From positions 1 to 64,000 of the forward strand of contig CANJLW010000023.1 of the NCBI GenBank assembly GCA_947475245.1: DNA of 64,000 nucleotides, in the 5' to 3' direction. Both the position numbers and the translations under genes were made by a program. This document shows, piece after piece, positions 52,860 through 61,238 of this stretch (position 1 is its first letter; each line of letters starts with the position of its first letter). Source of the stretch: Acetobacteraceae bacterium (GTDB lineage: Bacteria; Pseudomonadota; Alphaproteobacteria; Acetobacterales; Acetobacteraceae). Under the pieces are notes generated by a model. That model did not search any database. It was not told the origin of the DNA and saw nothing but the letters and a program-made list of their open reading frames with translations.

Positions 52860-53900
52860 TTAGCGCAGCGGCGGCGCGTACTGCAGGCCGCCTTTGGTCC
52901 AGAGATTGTTGATACCGCGCGGCACGCCCATCGGCGTAATGTTGCGGTCCCACATCTCCCCAAGGTTGCCGACGGCCTTGATCACGTTAAAGGCCCACTT
53001 GTTGTCCAGGCCGAGCGCCTTGCCCATATCGCCTTCGATGCCGAGCAGACGACGGATATCGGGGTCGGTGCTGGTCAGGAAGCTTTCGACGTTGGCCTGG
53101 GTGATGCCCTTTTCTTCGGCGGTGATCATCGCGGCGAAGGTCCAACGAACGACATCGAACCACTTATCGTCGCCCTTGCGGACGACGGCGCCGAGGGGTT
53201 CCTTGCTGATGATGTCGGGCAGCAGCAGCAGTTCGTCGGCCTTCGGGCCCTGGCTGAAGCGGAAGGTCGCGAGCGCGGATGCGTCGGTCGAGTAGGCGTC
53301 GCAGCGGCCGGACAGGAACGCGCCCTGGATTTCCGCCTGATCCTGGATCAGAATCGGCGTGAATTTCATCTTGTTGAGGCGATAGTAATCGTTGATCGCC
53401 AGTTCGGTGCTGGTGCCCGGCTGCACGCAGATCGTGGCGCCGTCCATTTCCTTGGCGGCTTTCACGCCGGAGGATTTTTTCACCAGAAAGCCGGTGCCGT
53501 CATAGTAGTTCACCCAGGCGAACATCAGGCCCAGGTTGCCTTCGCGGCCCAGCGTCCAGGTCGTGCTGCGGGACAGCATGTCGACTTCGCCGGATTGCAG
53601 CGCGGTAAAGCGGTTCTGCGTCGTCGTCGCGACGAACTTGACCTTTGCCGCATCGCCCAGCGCGGCCGCGGTGACGGCTCGGCACGTGTCGGCGTCGAGC
53701 CCGCGCATGACGCCCTGGCTATCGGGCAGGGAGAAGCCCGGGACGCTGCCGGACATGCCGCACAGTACCTGGCCGCGCGTCTTGACGGCGTCCAGCGTGG
53801 CCGAACCCGTTCCTTGCGCAGCGGCGGGACCGGTAACGCCCGCCAACATCATCAACCCACCCAAAAGCGCTCCCGCGCCCGACGTGATTAGCCGCATCAT
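52860..53900 (-). CDS. aapJ: General L-amino acid ABC transporter substrate-binding protein
   Basis: The product is 346 residues. A signal peptide is clear (MMRLITSGAGALLGGLMMLA, ending AAAQG), so it is periplasmic. It has LCGMSGSVPGFSLPDSQGVM near 45-64, GLDADTCRAVTAAALGD, and DMLSRSTTWTLGREGNLGL near 128-147, all typical of AapJ. It captures polar L-amino acids for AapQMP. ATG has GGGAG upstream. It is the first gene of the operon, 141 bases before aapQ, with the intercistronic hairpin in that gap. Confidence 0.92.
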   Translation of the reverse strand: MMRLITSGAGALLGGLMMLAGVTGPAAAQGTGSATLDAVKTRGQVLCGMSGSVPGFSLPDSQGVMRGLDADTCRAVTAAALGDAAKVKFVATTTQNRFTALQSGEVDMLSRSTTWTLGREGNLGLMFAWVNYYDGTGFLVKKSSGVKAAKEMDGATICVQPGTSTELAINDYYRLNKMKFTPILIQDQAEIQGAFLSGRCDAYSTDASALATFRFSQGPKADELLLLPDIISKEPLGAVVRKGDDKWFDVVRWTFAAMITAEEKGITQANVESFLTSTDPDIRRLLGIEGDMGKALGLDNKWAFNVIKAVGNLGEMWDRNITPMGVPRGINNLWTKGGLQYAPPLR

Positions 53901-54013
53901 GCAAATCTCCCAGATGAAGCGAGGTTTCCCCGCATCGGCGGACTGTGATGCGGAGTTGAGCGGAGATCAATGGGAGGGTCGCAAGATACGGGCAAGATTG
54001 CCCGTTCCGTAGG

Positions 54014-56044
54014 CTAATCTTCCGGTAATCCGCCCAACCGTAAACCTTGCGCGTAGTGTTCAAGGTCCGCCGGCCGTTGGAAGGGGGAGCGTTGGATGGC
54101 GACATTCACCGTAAAGCGCGGCTCGATCGCCAAAAGACGGGCTTTGACTTCGCGCGCTTCCTCTCGATTGCCCAGATGCCCGAGGGCCGCGAGTTGGCCC
54201 TTATAGGTGGACGAAAAGCCGGGGTTCAGCTCGATCGCGCGTCGGCCGATGGCGGCTGCCTGCGCGTAGTCGCCCCGTAAGAGAAAAGGCATCGTCAGCG
54301 CGGAGTCGAAGAAGAACATATGCGGGTCCGATGGCGACAGCCGCATCGCGCGAGTCATCCGGTGTTCGGCTTCGTCCAGATTGCCGAGGTAGGCGTGCGA
54401 CAGGCCGGAAAAGCACCATGCAAGCGCGAGGTTCGGGTTCATCGTCAGCGCGCGATCGTGCAGTACGGTCGCCTCCGACGGTTTGCGGCCCACGAACCCG
54501 CGCACGTGGCCGGCCAGCGTCAGCGCGCGGGCGTCGCCGGGGTCCAGCGTGACGGCGCGTTCGGCCAACTGCACCGCGCGGACGGCGTTTTGCTGCGGGT
54601 CGGTTGCCCAACCCTGCCCGAGCAGAAACAGATACCAATAAGCGTACCAGGCATGCGCGACGCTGTTCAGGGGTTCGGCGGCCACGGCGGCTTCCAGCAG
54701 CAGCCCGGCGGCCTCAAAGCCGCTCAATTCCAGGCGATAGATCGCCGGAATGGCGCGCAGAACATAGTCGTGTGCGGTTGGGTCCGGGTGGTTCGCCGCC
54801 GCGCTGCGTTCGGCTTCCTGGATCAGCAATTCCGGATCGATCTGGGCGACGAGCGTGGCGGCCAGGCTTTCCTGCAGGGTCCAGGTATCTGTGATGGGGT
54901 GATCGAAACGTCGCGCCCAGGCGACGCCGCCGCCCTGTCGCATGTCGTGCAGCCTTGCCATCAGGCGAACCTGCCCGGTGGATTGCTGTAAGGTGCTGTC
55001 CAGCAGGAAATCGTAGTCCGGCGTGCCGCCCGCCGCCGAACGCGCACCGAGAGCCGCGTCCGTGGCCTCGACCGGAATGCAACTGATCCAGCGGAAGCGC
55101 GACAGGCCGGTCACGACTTCCTCGGCCACGCCGGCGGCCAGATCGTCGATTGCTCCGACCCCGATCGTGCGCGGCATGGCGACGCCGAGGCGGAGGCGAC
55201 CGCGGACGGTCGTTCCACCGCCGGCCGGGGCGGGTTCGACGACCGGCGGAGCGACGCGCGGGGGAGGGGACGGCACCGTTCGCACGCGATCGATCAGTTC
55301 CTCGGTCTCGGCCGAGGGGCGGCCTTGTTCCGCTCCGGCCAGGGCCAGGCAGCATTGCTCGTAGGCGGCGATCGCCTCGGCGATGTTCCCGCGGGTGGTT
55401 TCGGCGCGGATAATGGCGCGCCAGGCTGCCTCGTGCCCCCGATCGACGGACAGAATGTGGTTGGCGGTGGAAATCTGATCGTCCGGGTCCACCCGCGTCA
55501 GCAGGATGCCCTCGCCGATCGACAATGCCAGGCGCTTGATCCGCGCGCGTTCGTCCTGAATCCAGACGTCGAAAGCGGGGTCGAGGCCGCCGAGATCGTC
55601 GAGGATCGGCGTTTGAAAGCGCAGGATCGCTTCGGGGTTGGCGGCGTCGAAGCGCAGCGCGTTCAGGACGTCGACCGACATGCCTTCGTCGCGCAGCGCG
55701 AGGAAGTTGCGGTCGATCGTCAGCAGATGGCCGAAGCGAAAGCCGAGGGTGTCCTGGAGTTCGTGGATGGCCTGGCGAAGGGAGGAGCGGCCTTGTTCCT
55801 TGCCGCGCCGGCTCCAGAGCAGGGAGACAAGTTGCAGCCGCAGGACGGGTTTTGGCGCGCCGAGGGCCAGTATGGCGAGGATGGCGCGGGTTTTTCGGGT
55901 GCGCGGCAGATAGGGTCTGCCCTGGGGGTCGTCGGCGGCGAAATGCCCGAACAAGCGCAGGCGGAGATTGCCCTCGGTCGATTGGGCGAAGCCGGCGCGA
56001 TCGTGGATCAGGCTATCGTTCACGGCGGCGCGTGGCCCCTGCAC
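54014..56044 (-). CDS. SARP/BTAD-type transcriptional regulator with TPR repeats
   Basis: The product is 676 residues. Residues about 25-120 form a winged-helix DNA-binding domain (LRLRLFGHFAADDPQGRPYL, then RGKEQGRSSLRQAIHELQD). A BTAD/TPR domain follows to about 265, with AWRAIIRAETTRGNIAEAIA. From 290 to 420 there is a TolB/adenylate-cyclase-associated-like domain, followed by TPR repeats (ALAWCFSGLSHAYLGNLDEA near 560). SARP-family proteins activate nearby genes; this long form is found in Alphaproteobacteria. It diverges from the YeiH-type exporter, so that gene is a plausible target. The inducing signal is unknown. Confidence 0.8.
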   Translation of the reverse strand: MQGPRAAVNDSLIHDRAGFAQSTEGNLRLRLFGHFAADDPQGRPYLPRTRKTRAILAILALGAPKPVLRLQLVSLLWSRRGKEQGRSSLRQAIHELQDTLGFRFGHLLTIDRNFLALRDEGMSVDVLNALRFDAANPEAILRFQTPILDDLGGLDPAFDVWIQDERARIKRLALSIGEGILLTRVDPDDQISTANHILSVDRGHEAAWRAIIRAETTRGNIAEAIAAYEQCCLALAGAEQGRPSAETEELIDRVRTVPSPPPRVAPPVVEPAPAGGGTTVRGRLRLGVAMPRTIGVGAIDDLAAGVAEEVVTGLSRFRWISCIPVEATDAALGARSAAGGTPDYDFLLDSTLQQSTGQVRLMARLHDMRQGGGVAWARRFDHPITDTWTLQESLAATLVAQIDPELLIQEAERSAAANHPDPTAHDYVLRAIPAIYRLELSGFEAAGLLLEAAVAAEPLNSVAHAWYAYWYLFLLGQGWATDPQQNAVRAVQLAERAVTLDPGDARALTLAGHVRGFVGRKPSEATVLHDRALTMNPNLALAWCFSGLSHAYLGNLDEAEHRMTRAMRLSPSDPHMFFFDSALTMPFLLRGDYAQAAAIGRRAIELNPGFSSTYKGQLAALGHLGNREEAREVKARLLAIEPRFTVNVAIQRSPFQRPADLEHYAQGLRLGGLPED

Positions 56045-56263
56045 GGCTGGTGTTCTCGGCGCAACGATTCAACCTTATGGGGTATTATAACACAGTGACA
56101 ATACCTTTCGGGGATTATCACAAACTCATATCGTAATAATTCCGCTTCCTTGCAACCGGTTTGCGGTGGGACCGGGCGCGGGATCGATCCCGCACAGGCT
56201 TGGCGAGGCGAACGAAAAAGACGACAGTCGCGGCACCGATTCATTTGCCGAAGGACATCCGCC

Positions 56264-57319
56264 ATGGCCACCCCACGCGACACGGCGCTGCCCGCCCCAT
56301 TTCCGGAGGCCTTGCCGAGTTGGGCGAGGCTCGCCCTGGGCGGTGTGCTGTGTCTGATCATCGCCGCATGCGCCCAGGCCCTGGCGGTGCCGCTGCCGTT
56401 GATCGGCGCCCCCATCTTCGCCATCGCAATCGGCATTCTGCTGACCAACACGCTGCACGGTGTCCTGCCGCTTAAGGCGCTGCGCATCGGCGACCTAAGC
56501 AAACTTGTGCTCAAGGGCGGCATCATCCTGCTGGGCGCGAGCCTGGATATCGGCGACATCGCGCGCACCGGGATGAATTCCCTGCCCTTGCTGTTCGTCA
56601 CCATCGCGGCGGGCCTGATTTGCTCCCTCGGGATCGGCAAGCTGATGGGGATCGATTGGCGCATCCGCTGTCTGATCGGCATGGGCACCACCATTTGCGG
56701 CGCGTCGGCCATCGCGGCGTTGTCGCCGGTGATCCGCGCCAAGGCGGAAGCGATCGCCTATTCGGTGACGGTCGTTTTTCTTTTCAACATGATCGCCGTG
56801 TTCACCTTCCCGACCCTGGGGCATGTGATGGGGTTGACGGATAACGGCTTCGGCATTTGGGCGGGCACGGCCGTCAACGACACGTCGGCGGTTGTCGCCG
56901 CCGGCTTCGCGTATAGCCAGGATGCCGGCACGACCGCGACCATCGTCAAGCTGACCCGGACAACGCTGATCATCCCACTGGTCATCGGCTTTGGCTTGGC
57001 CTTGCCGCTGTTTGAAGCCCGTTCGGCGGACGACGACGTATCCCTGGCCCGTCGCGTCTATAACGCGTTCCCGACGTTCATTCTGCTGTTCCTGCTGGCT
57101 TCGGTGCTGCGGTCCATGGGCCTTGTCGGACCTTACACCGATCAGGTGCAGTTGTTCGGTCGGTGGATCCTGGTCGTCGCGCTTGCGGCTGTCGGGCTTC
57201 AGGGACATTGGCGCGCATTTGTCGGCGCGGGCATCAAGCCGTTGGCGTTGGGCTTTCTGACCTGGCTCGCGGTGGCCCTGTCCAGCCTGGCGATGCAAAG
57301 CTGGTCCGGGGAGTTGTAG
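56264..57319 (+). CDS. YeiH-family putative sulfate exporter (UPF0324)
   Basis: The product is 351 residues from ATG at 56264 with AAGGA eight bases upstream. There are about ten membrane segments. The pattern GTTICGASAIAALSPVI near 145-161 and GTAVNDTSAVVAAGFAYS near 205-222 is diagnostic of the YeiH/UPF0324 (Cons_hypoth698) family, proposed to export sulfate or related anions. It is divergent from the SARP-type regulator. The transported solute is only inferred for the family. Confidence 0.85.
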   Translation: MATPRDTALPAPFPEALPSWARLALGGVLCLIIAACAQALAVPLPLIGAPIFAIAIGILLTNTLHGVLPLKALRIGDLSKLVLKGGIILLGASLDIGDIARTGMNSLPLLFVTIAAGLICSLGIGKLMGIDWRIRCLIGMGTTICGASAIAALSPVIRAKAEAIAYSVTVVFLFNMIAVFTFPTLGHVMGLTDNGFGIWAGTAVNDTSAVVAAGFAYSQDAGTTATIVKLTRTTLIIPLVIGFGLALPLFEARSADDDVSLARRVYNAFPTFILLFLLASVLRSMGLVGPYTDQVQLFGRWILVVALAAVGLQGHWRAFVGAGIKPLALGFLTWLAVALSSLAMQSWSGEL

Positions 57320-57423
57320 GAAATTTATCAATTATAGGAAAAATGTCTTGACGCGTTTTCCGGGCGGGCATATCGATACGGTCATCGACCGGTTACGCAC
57401 GTCCGGAGCGCGCCTCTACTTGC

Positions 57424-57451
57424 TTGAACGCATTCGAGGTAAAAATATATC
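57424..57451 (+). promoter_or_regulatory. Sigma-70-like promoter of the repeat-peptide gene
   Basis: TTGAAC (57424-57429) and TATATC (57446-57451) are separated by 16 bases, each matching four of six consensus bases. Transcription would begin about 50 bases before the peptide ATG. A second weaker pair is TTGACG 57348-57353 with TATCGA 57371-57376. Confidence 0.55.
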
Positions 57452-57505
57452 CGCTCATCCACCGCACAGGCCGGATCGTTATTGATTATTCATTCGGAGA
57501 TTTAC

Positions 57506-57676
57506 ATGACGATGAACAATTCGACGATTTCCCAGATCGCAGTTTTACTCCCGGCACCCGTCCGCGTGACGCATGTGCAGGTCGGCGGCGGCTATCGCCT
57601 GCCGGCGCCGGTGCGGACGCCGAGCGTTCAGGTCGGTGGCGGATATCGGCTCCCGGAAGCGGTCGCCAAAAACTGA
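57506..57676 (+). CDS. Small repeat peptide, two 17-residue units (candidate modified-peptide precursor)
   Basis: The peptide is 56 residues. ATG at 57506 is preceded by GGAG at eight bases. A leader of about 14 residues (MTMNNSTISQIAVL) is followed by LPAPVRVTHVQVGGGYR, LPAPVRTPSVQVGGGYR and a short LPEAVAKN end. The two units share 14 of 17 residues. Nine of those 14 codons differ synonymously between units, and the three differing residues are clustered. That means protein-level selection, not a recent DNA duplication. It has its own promoter and a strong terminator. No family is recognised and there is no signal peptide. Leader-plus-repeated-core architecture suggests a ribosomally made, post-translationally modified peptide, with the next gene as a possible partner. 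Function is unknown. Confidence 0.7.
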   Translation: MTMNNSTISQIAVLLPAPVRVTHVQVGGGYRLPAPVRTPSVQVGGGYRLPEAVAKN

Positions 57677-57687
57677 TACGAACTTCC

Positions 57688-57722
57688 GGTCCGCCGGCGG
57701 TCGTTCAAAGCCGCCGCGGACC
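57688..57722 (+). terminator. GC-rich hairpin after the repeat-peptide gene
   Basis: Arms GGTCCGCCGGCGG and CCGCCGCGGACC (one bulge) enclose a 10-base loop 12 bases after the peptide stop. It may act with the stronger terminator just downstream. Confidence 0.55.
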
Positions 57723-57732
57723 TTCGGAATTC

Positions 57733-57762
57733 AGCCGCCATGCCCCGCATGGCGGCTTTTTT
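57733..57762 (+). terminator. Rho-independent terminator of the repeat-peptide gene
   Basis: Perfect 11-bp arms AGCCGCCATGC and GCATGGCGGCT enclose a 3-base CCC loop, and the final T opens a run of six T. This is the strongest terminator in the window and isolates the peptide transcript from the next gene. Confidence 0.9.
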
Positions 57763-57826
57763 AATGGCTGACAGCGCGAAATGGGCGTCGCCCGCCCGGT
57801 TCACGCAAGCGCGACGATCCCATGGA

Positions 57827-57863
57827 ATTCCACGGGGCAATTCCAGGGGGCCATTCCAGGGGG
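57827..57863 (+). repeat. Three 13-bp repeats in front of the DUF6065-like gene
   Basis: ATTCCACGGGG, ATTCCAGGGGG and ATTCCAGGGGG begin at 57827, 57840 and 57853. The third ends nine bases before the ATG and supplies the ribosome site. They could be an operator or repeated ribosome-binding sequences. Confidence 0.65.
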
Positions 57864-57872
57864 TAAACACGC

Positions 57873-58649
57873 ATGTCGCAGACAGACTCTCCCGTCATTC
57901 GCTTTTTCCGCATGATCGACTCTGCCCGTCCGCCGCAGCGCGCCGACCGCTCTGCCGCAGGAACATTGCCAACCCGTGCATTTCGGTACTGTGAAGCCGT
58001 CACCAGCGCCAGCGCCTTCGGCTGGTGGGTATTCCCCCCCGTCGACTTCCAGGTGGTGTGGGACGGCGAAAGCATCTTTTGGGCGGCCAATGACAAAGCG
58101 GAATGGGAAGTCCTGGCGCCGTCGGCCGACGCGCCGGGGTTTGGCGACGCGTTTCGGGCCGCGGCGCCGGATTACCTGCGGGACCGCATTCCCCCCTTTC
58201 TGACCGCCCTGCCGGAGGTCGGGTCCCTGCAAATCTGGACCGGGCTGCTCGCGAGAACCCGTGACGACTGGAGTCTGCTCGCCCGCGCGCCGGCAAACCT
58301 GCCGCCGTCCGGCGGTTATGGCATCTACGAGGGCATCGTCGAGGCCGATCGGTGGTTCGGCCCGCTGTTTATCAATGTCCGCCTGACGCGGAGCCATTCG
58401 CCCATTCGGTTCCGGGCGGATTTCCCCCTGCTTCAGGTGCAGCCGCTGCCGCGCGACGTCTACGGCGATGCCGTCCTGGGTTCCATGACGATGGGGCCGG
58501 ACATGAACGCGTTCGCGGCGGAGGACTGGGACGCGTTCGATACCTCTGTGCTGACGCCGGGCATTGATGCCAACCGGCCCTTCGGCGCCTACGCGGTCGC
58601 AACGCGCAAGCGCGCCAGATCGGGGTGTCCGGTTCACGCAACCGCCTGA
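57873..58649 (+). CDS. Uncharacterised protein (DUF6065-like)
   Basis: The product is 258 residues with AGGGGG ribosome site nine bases upstream. FRMIDSARPPQRADRSAAGT at about 11-30, FRYCEAVTSASAFGWWVFPP near 37-56, FTGLLARTR-type segment TGLLARTRDDWSLLARAPAN near 120-140, and EGIVEADRWFGPLFINVRLT resemble, from memory, the DUF6065 family. Its members are cytoplasmic, about 250 residues, with no known function. A Trp-rich core and the absence of recognised catalytic motifs leave the activity open. It lies about 200 bases downstream of the repeat-peptide gene on the same strand, with a terminator between, and could be its partner. Confidence 0.6.
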   Translation: MSQTDSPVIRFFRMIDSARPPQRADRSAAGTLPTRAFRYCEAVTSASAFGWWVFPPVDFQVVWDGESIFWAANDKAEWEVLAPSADAPGFGDAFRAAAPDYLRDRIPPFLTALPEVGSLQIWTGLLARTRDDWSLLARAPANLPPSGGYGIYEGIVEADRWFGPLFINVRLTRSHSPIRFRADFPLLQVQPLPRDVYGDAVLGSMTMGPDMNAFAAEDWDAFDTSVLTPGIDANRPFGAYAVATRKRARSGCPVHATA

Positions 58650-58761
58650 CGCTGTCGGTTTGCAGGCTGGCGTGGCGGCGGCTTATCGCCGTCGCGCTTT
58701 GACACCGTCGCCTTGGGGCGCTTTTCTGCTCACCGTCAACGACAGGTGAGGAAACAGCGGT

Positions 58762-59949
58762 ATGAGCACAGCACTCCGGCCACTCGACGGCATACGTGTT
58801 GTCGCGCTCGAACACGCGGTGGCCGCGCCGCTCTGCAGCCGGCACCTCGCCGATCTCGGCGCGGACGTGATCAAGATCGAACGCGCCGGAGAGGGAGATT
58901 TCGCCCGGAACTACGACAATTACGTTTTTGGCCAGAGCAGCCATTTCCTGTGGCTGAATCGCGGCAAGCGCAGCATCACCCTCGATATCAAGAACCCGTC
59001 GGGCCGAGCGGCGCTTACCCGTTTGCTTGGCGATACCGATGTGCTGATCCAGAATCTCGCGCCGGGCGCGACGGCCCGCCTGGGGTTGAGCCACGAGGCC
59101 CTGAAGCCCGCGCATCCGAAGCTCGTGGTGTGCGATATCTCAGGCTATGGGGAAAGCGGGCCGTTCGCGCAAAAGAAGGCCTACGACCTGCTGATTCAGG
59201 CGGAATCCGGGATTATCAGCGTGACCGGTTCGCCGGACGAGCCGTCGCGCGTGGGTATCTCCATCGCCGATATCTGCACGGGCATGTATGCGCTGACCGG
59301 TATTCTGGCCGCGCTTGTCCGGCGCGGACGAACCGGGGAGGGGGCGAACGTCAAGATCGCGATGCTCGACGCCCTGGCGGAATGGACGACTCAGCCGCAG
59401 TTGCGCGCCGCCTATTTCGGCTCTCCCCCGCCGCGTTCGCCCGGGATGCACCCGGCGATCGCGCCGTACGGACCGCATCGGACCGGCGACGGGCAGGTGA
59501 TCTTCGGCATTCAGAACGAGCGGGAATGGGCCAATTTCTGCGCCAACGTGCTGAAGCAGCCGGAGGTGCGGACCGATCCGCGTTTCAGCACGGTGAAGGA
59601 CCGGCGTGAGAATCGCGCCGCGCTGACGGCGTTGATCGAGGGGCATTTCAGCACCATGACGTCCATGCAGGTGGTGGAGGTGCTGGAGGCGGCGGGCATC
59701 GCCAACGGCCGGTTGAACGATTCGAAGGATGTGTGGGAGCACGCGCAGTTGGAGGCGCGGGATCGTTGGCGCGAAGTCGGCACGCCGAACGGGCGTATCC
59801 GCGCGATGTTGCCGCCGTTTACCTTTTCGGATGTCGAGGCGTCGATGGGCGATGTCCCGGCGGTCGGGCAGCAAACCGACGCAATTCTGGCCGAACTCGG
59901 CTATTCCGCCGCTGAAATCGCGGCCATGCATGCGGAGGGCGCGGTATGA
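58762..59949 (+). CDS. CaiB/BaiF family (class III) CoA-transferase
   Basis: The product is 395 residues. It has LDGIRVVALEHAVAAPLCSR, GADVIKIERAGEGDFAR near 31-47, DISGYGESGP near 122, and the catalytic Asp region VGISIADICTGMYALTGILA near 160-179. Class III transferases move CoA between carboxylic acids. GAGG upstream of ATG supports the start. It overlaps the MaoC-type gene by ATGA, so the two probably act in sequence on one acid, for example CoA activation followed by hydration. Confidence 0.9.
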   Translation: MSTALRPLDGIRVVALEHAVAAPLCSRHLADLGADVIKIERAGEGDFARNYDNYVFGQSSHFLWLNRGKRSITLDIKNPSGRAALTRLLGDTDVLIQNLAPGATARLGLSHEALKPAHPKLVVCDISGYGESGPFAQKKAYDLLIQAESGIISVTGSPDEPSRVGISIADICTGMYALTGILAALVRRGRTGEGANVKIAMLDALAEWTTQPQLRAAYFGSPPPRSPGMHPAIAPYGPHRTGDGQVIFGIQNEREWANFCANVLKQPEVRTDPRFSTVKDRRENRAALTALIEGHFSTMTSMQVVEVLEAAGIANGRLNDSKDVWEHAQLEARDRWREVGTPNGRIRAMLPPFTFSDVEASMGDVPAVGQQTDAILAELGYSAAEIAAMHAEGAV

Positions 59950-60428
59950 GCGATTTCGACCCAACCCGGCATCGGATGATCCCGGAACAGCGCTGGTTCG
60001 AGGATTTTACGCTGGGTGAGCGGTTTGTCCTGCCGAGCAGAACGATGACGGAAGCGGTTTTTCTGGCGTTCCAGGGCGCGAGCGGGGATGCCCATCCCGT
60101 GCACTATGACGTCGAATACTGCCGATCGCGGGGAATGCCACATTTGTTGGCGCATGGGTTACAAACCTTGGCGCAGACTGCGCCGGGCGCGGGCATGTTT
60201 CCCTACATGGTTGAGGATTCGCTGGTCGGATTTATCGAGCAATCGAGTAAGTTTCTGAAACCCGTGTTTGCCGGCGATACCGTGTATCCAGCTTTGGAGA
60301 TTGACGAATTGACGGCGAATCGCACGACCGGCGTCGTCGGGTTTCGCAGTACCATTTATAACCAGCGCAAGGAAATGGTGCTGGAGGGTCGCCAACGGTA
60401 TCTGATTAAGAAGCGGCCGGTGGGGTAG
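59946..60428 (+). CDS. MaoC-family hydratase/dehydratase
   Basis: The product is 160 residues. The hotdog-fold catalytic segment FQGASGDAHPVHYDVEYCRS near 39-58 carries the family Asp and His. RGMPHLLAHGLQTLAQTAPG and the ending VLEGRQRYLIKKRP follow. It hydrates enoyl-CoA or mesaconyl-CoA-type substrates. The start overlaps the CoA-transferase stop by ATGA. Confidence 0.87.
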   Translation: MSDFDPTRHRMIPEQRWFEDFTLGERFVLPSRTMTEAVFLAFQGASGDAHPVHYDVEYCRSRGMPHLLAHGLQTLAQTAPGAGMFPYMVEDSLVGFIEQSSKFLKPVFAGDTVYPALEIDELTANRTTGVVGFRSTIYNQRKEMVLEGRQRYLIKKRPVG

Positions 60429-60543
60429 GCCGGCGATACCGACAGAAATTTTGCGTTACCCCACAATTGGGCCAATTCTGCCTTTTTGCTGCCATGAGTC
60501 CCCGGCATGGTGCGCCGCAACAGAAGACCGAAAGGTTCTGAAG

Positions 60544-60840
60544 ATGGCACGCATGGGTAGCCGGATGCACCCTGGTCGGGTGTTGCGAGAAGAGTACATG
60601 GAGCCGATGCGCCTCGACGCAGACGGCTTGGCGCGGGCTCTGGGCGTTTCGGCCGGCAGCATCACGCCGGTGATCGCGGATCAGGAACCGCTGACATCCG
60701 ATCTGGCCTTGCGCCTGGCGCGCTGCTTCCGCACCAGCCCGCAATTCTGGCTCGGCCTGCAATCCGCTTACGATCTATCCGTGGCGCAAGCGCGCTTCGG
60801 CGCCGAGATCGAGGCGCACGTCCACCCGCTCGCCGCCTAG
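60544..60840 (+). CDS. HigA-family antitoxin (XRE), apparently without toxin
   Basis: The product is 98 residues from ATG at 60544; upstream in-frame sequence is not conserved-looking. The HigA opening RMHPGRVLREEYMEPMRLDA at about 7-26 is diagnostic, followed by the helix-turn-helix ALARALGVSAGSITPVIADQ and RLARCFRTSPQFWLGLQSAY. Antitoxins of this class bind the toxin and repress their own promoter. No HigB-type toxin frame is seen in the 115 bases before it, and a convergent regulator gene follows. It may be a solitary regulator. Confidence 0.8.
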   Translation: MARMGSRMHPGRVLREEYMEPMRLDADGLARALGVSAGSITPVIADQEPLTSDLALRLARCFRTSPQFWLGLQSAYDLSVAQARFGAEIEAHVHPLAA

Positions 60841-61238
60841 CCGGCTTTACCGGCCGCGCGTCGTAATCGGGGCTTGGGCTGGGTACTGGTCGTATCCAGC
60901 ACGGCGTGCAAGGCCGCCACCGTTTCCGGCCCCAGGCGGTGGATGGACTGAGCGACCCGGTTCGCCAGCGCCGTCTGCTCCGGCGTCAGCCCCGCCGTTC
61001 GGACTGCGACGCGCGGATTCGACAGACGCGCCAATCGGGACAGGTCATCGGCCTCGTCCCAGATAAGCCCGAAAAACTCGTTCACCTGATGCACCAGCCC
61101 GGCGCTGGGTGAACCGCGCTTGCCGTGTTCCAACGCGGACAGGTAGGCGGCGGACACTTGCAGGGTTTCCGCCATTTGTTTCAACGTCACGCCCCGTTCC
61201 GCGCGCAGACTGCGCAGGCGCGCGCCGAAGGGAGTCAC
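60837..61238 (-). CDS. XRE-family helix-turn-helix regulator
   Basis: The product is 133 residues from GTG at 61238, which forms a GTGA overlap with the Smr gene stop; longer starts would lie inside that gene. The HTH spans about 4-60: FGARLRSLRAERGVTLKQMA, ETLQVSAAYLSALEHGKRGS. The remainder contains FFGLIWDEADDLSRLARLS and a helical tail. It is co-transcribed with Smr. Targets are unknown. It ends 4 bases into the convergent HigA-type gene. Confidence 0.82.
   Translation of the reverse strand: MTPFGARLRSLRAERGVTLKQMAETLQVSAAYLSALEHGKRGSPSAGLVHQVNEFFGLIWDEADDLSRLARLSNPRVAVRTAGLTPEQTALANRVAQSIHRLGPETVAALHAVLDTTSTQPKPRLRRAAGKAG

Noticed and set aside
60429-60543. HigB-type toxin gene before the antitoxin
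   Set aside because: The 115-base gap is too short and no open frame resembling a toxin is visible.
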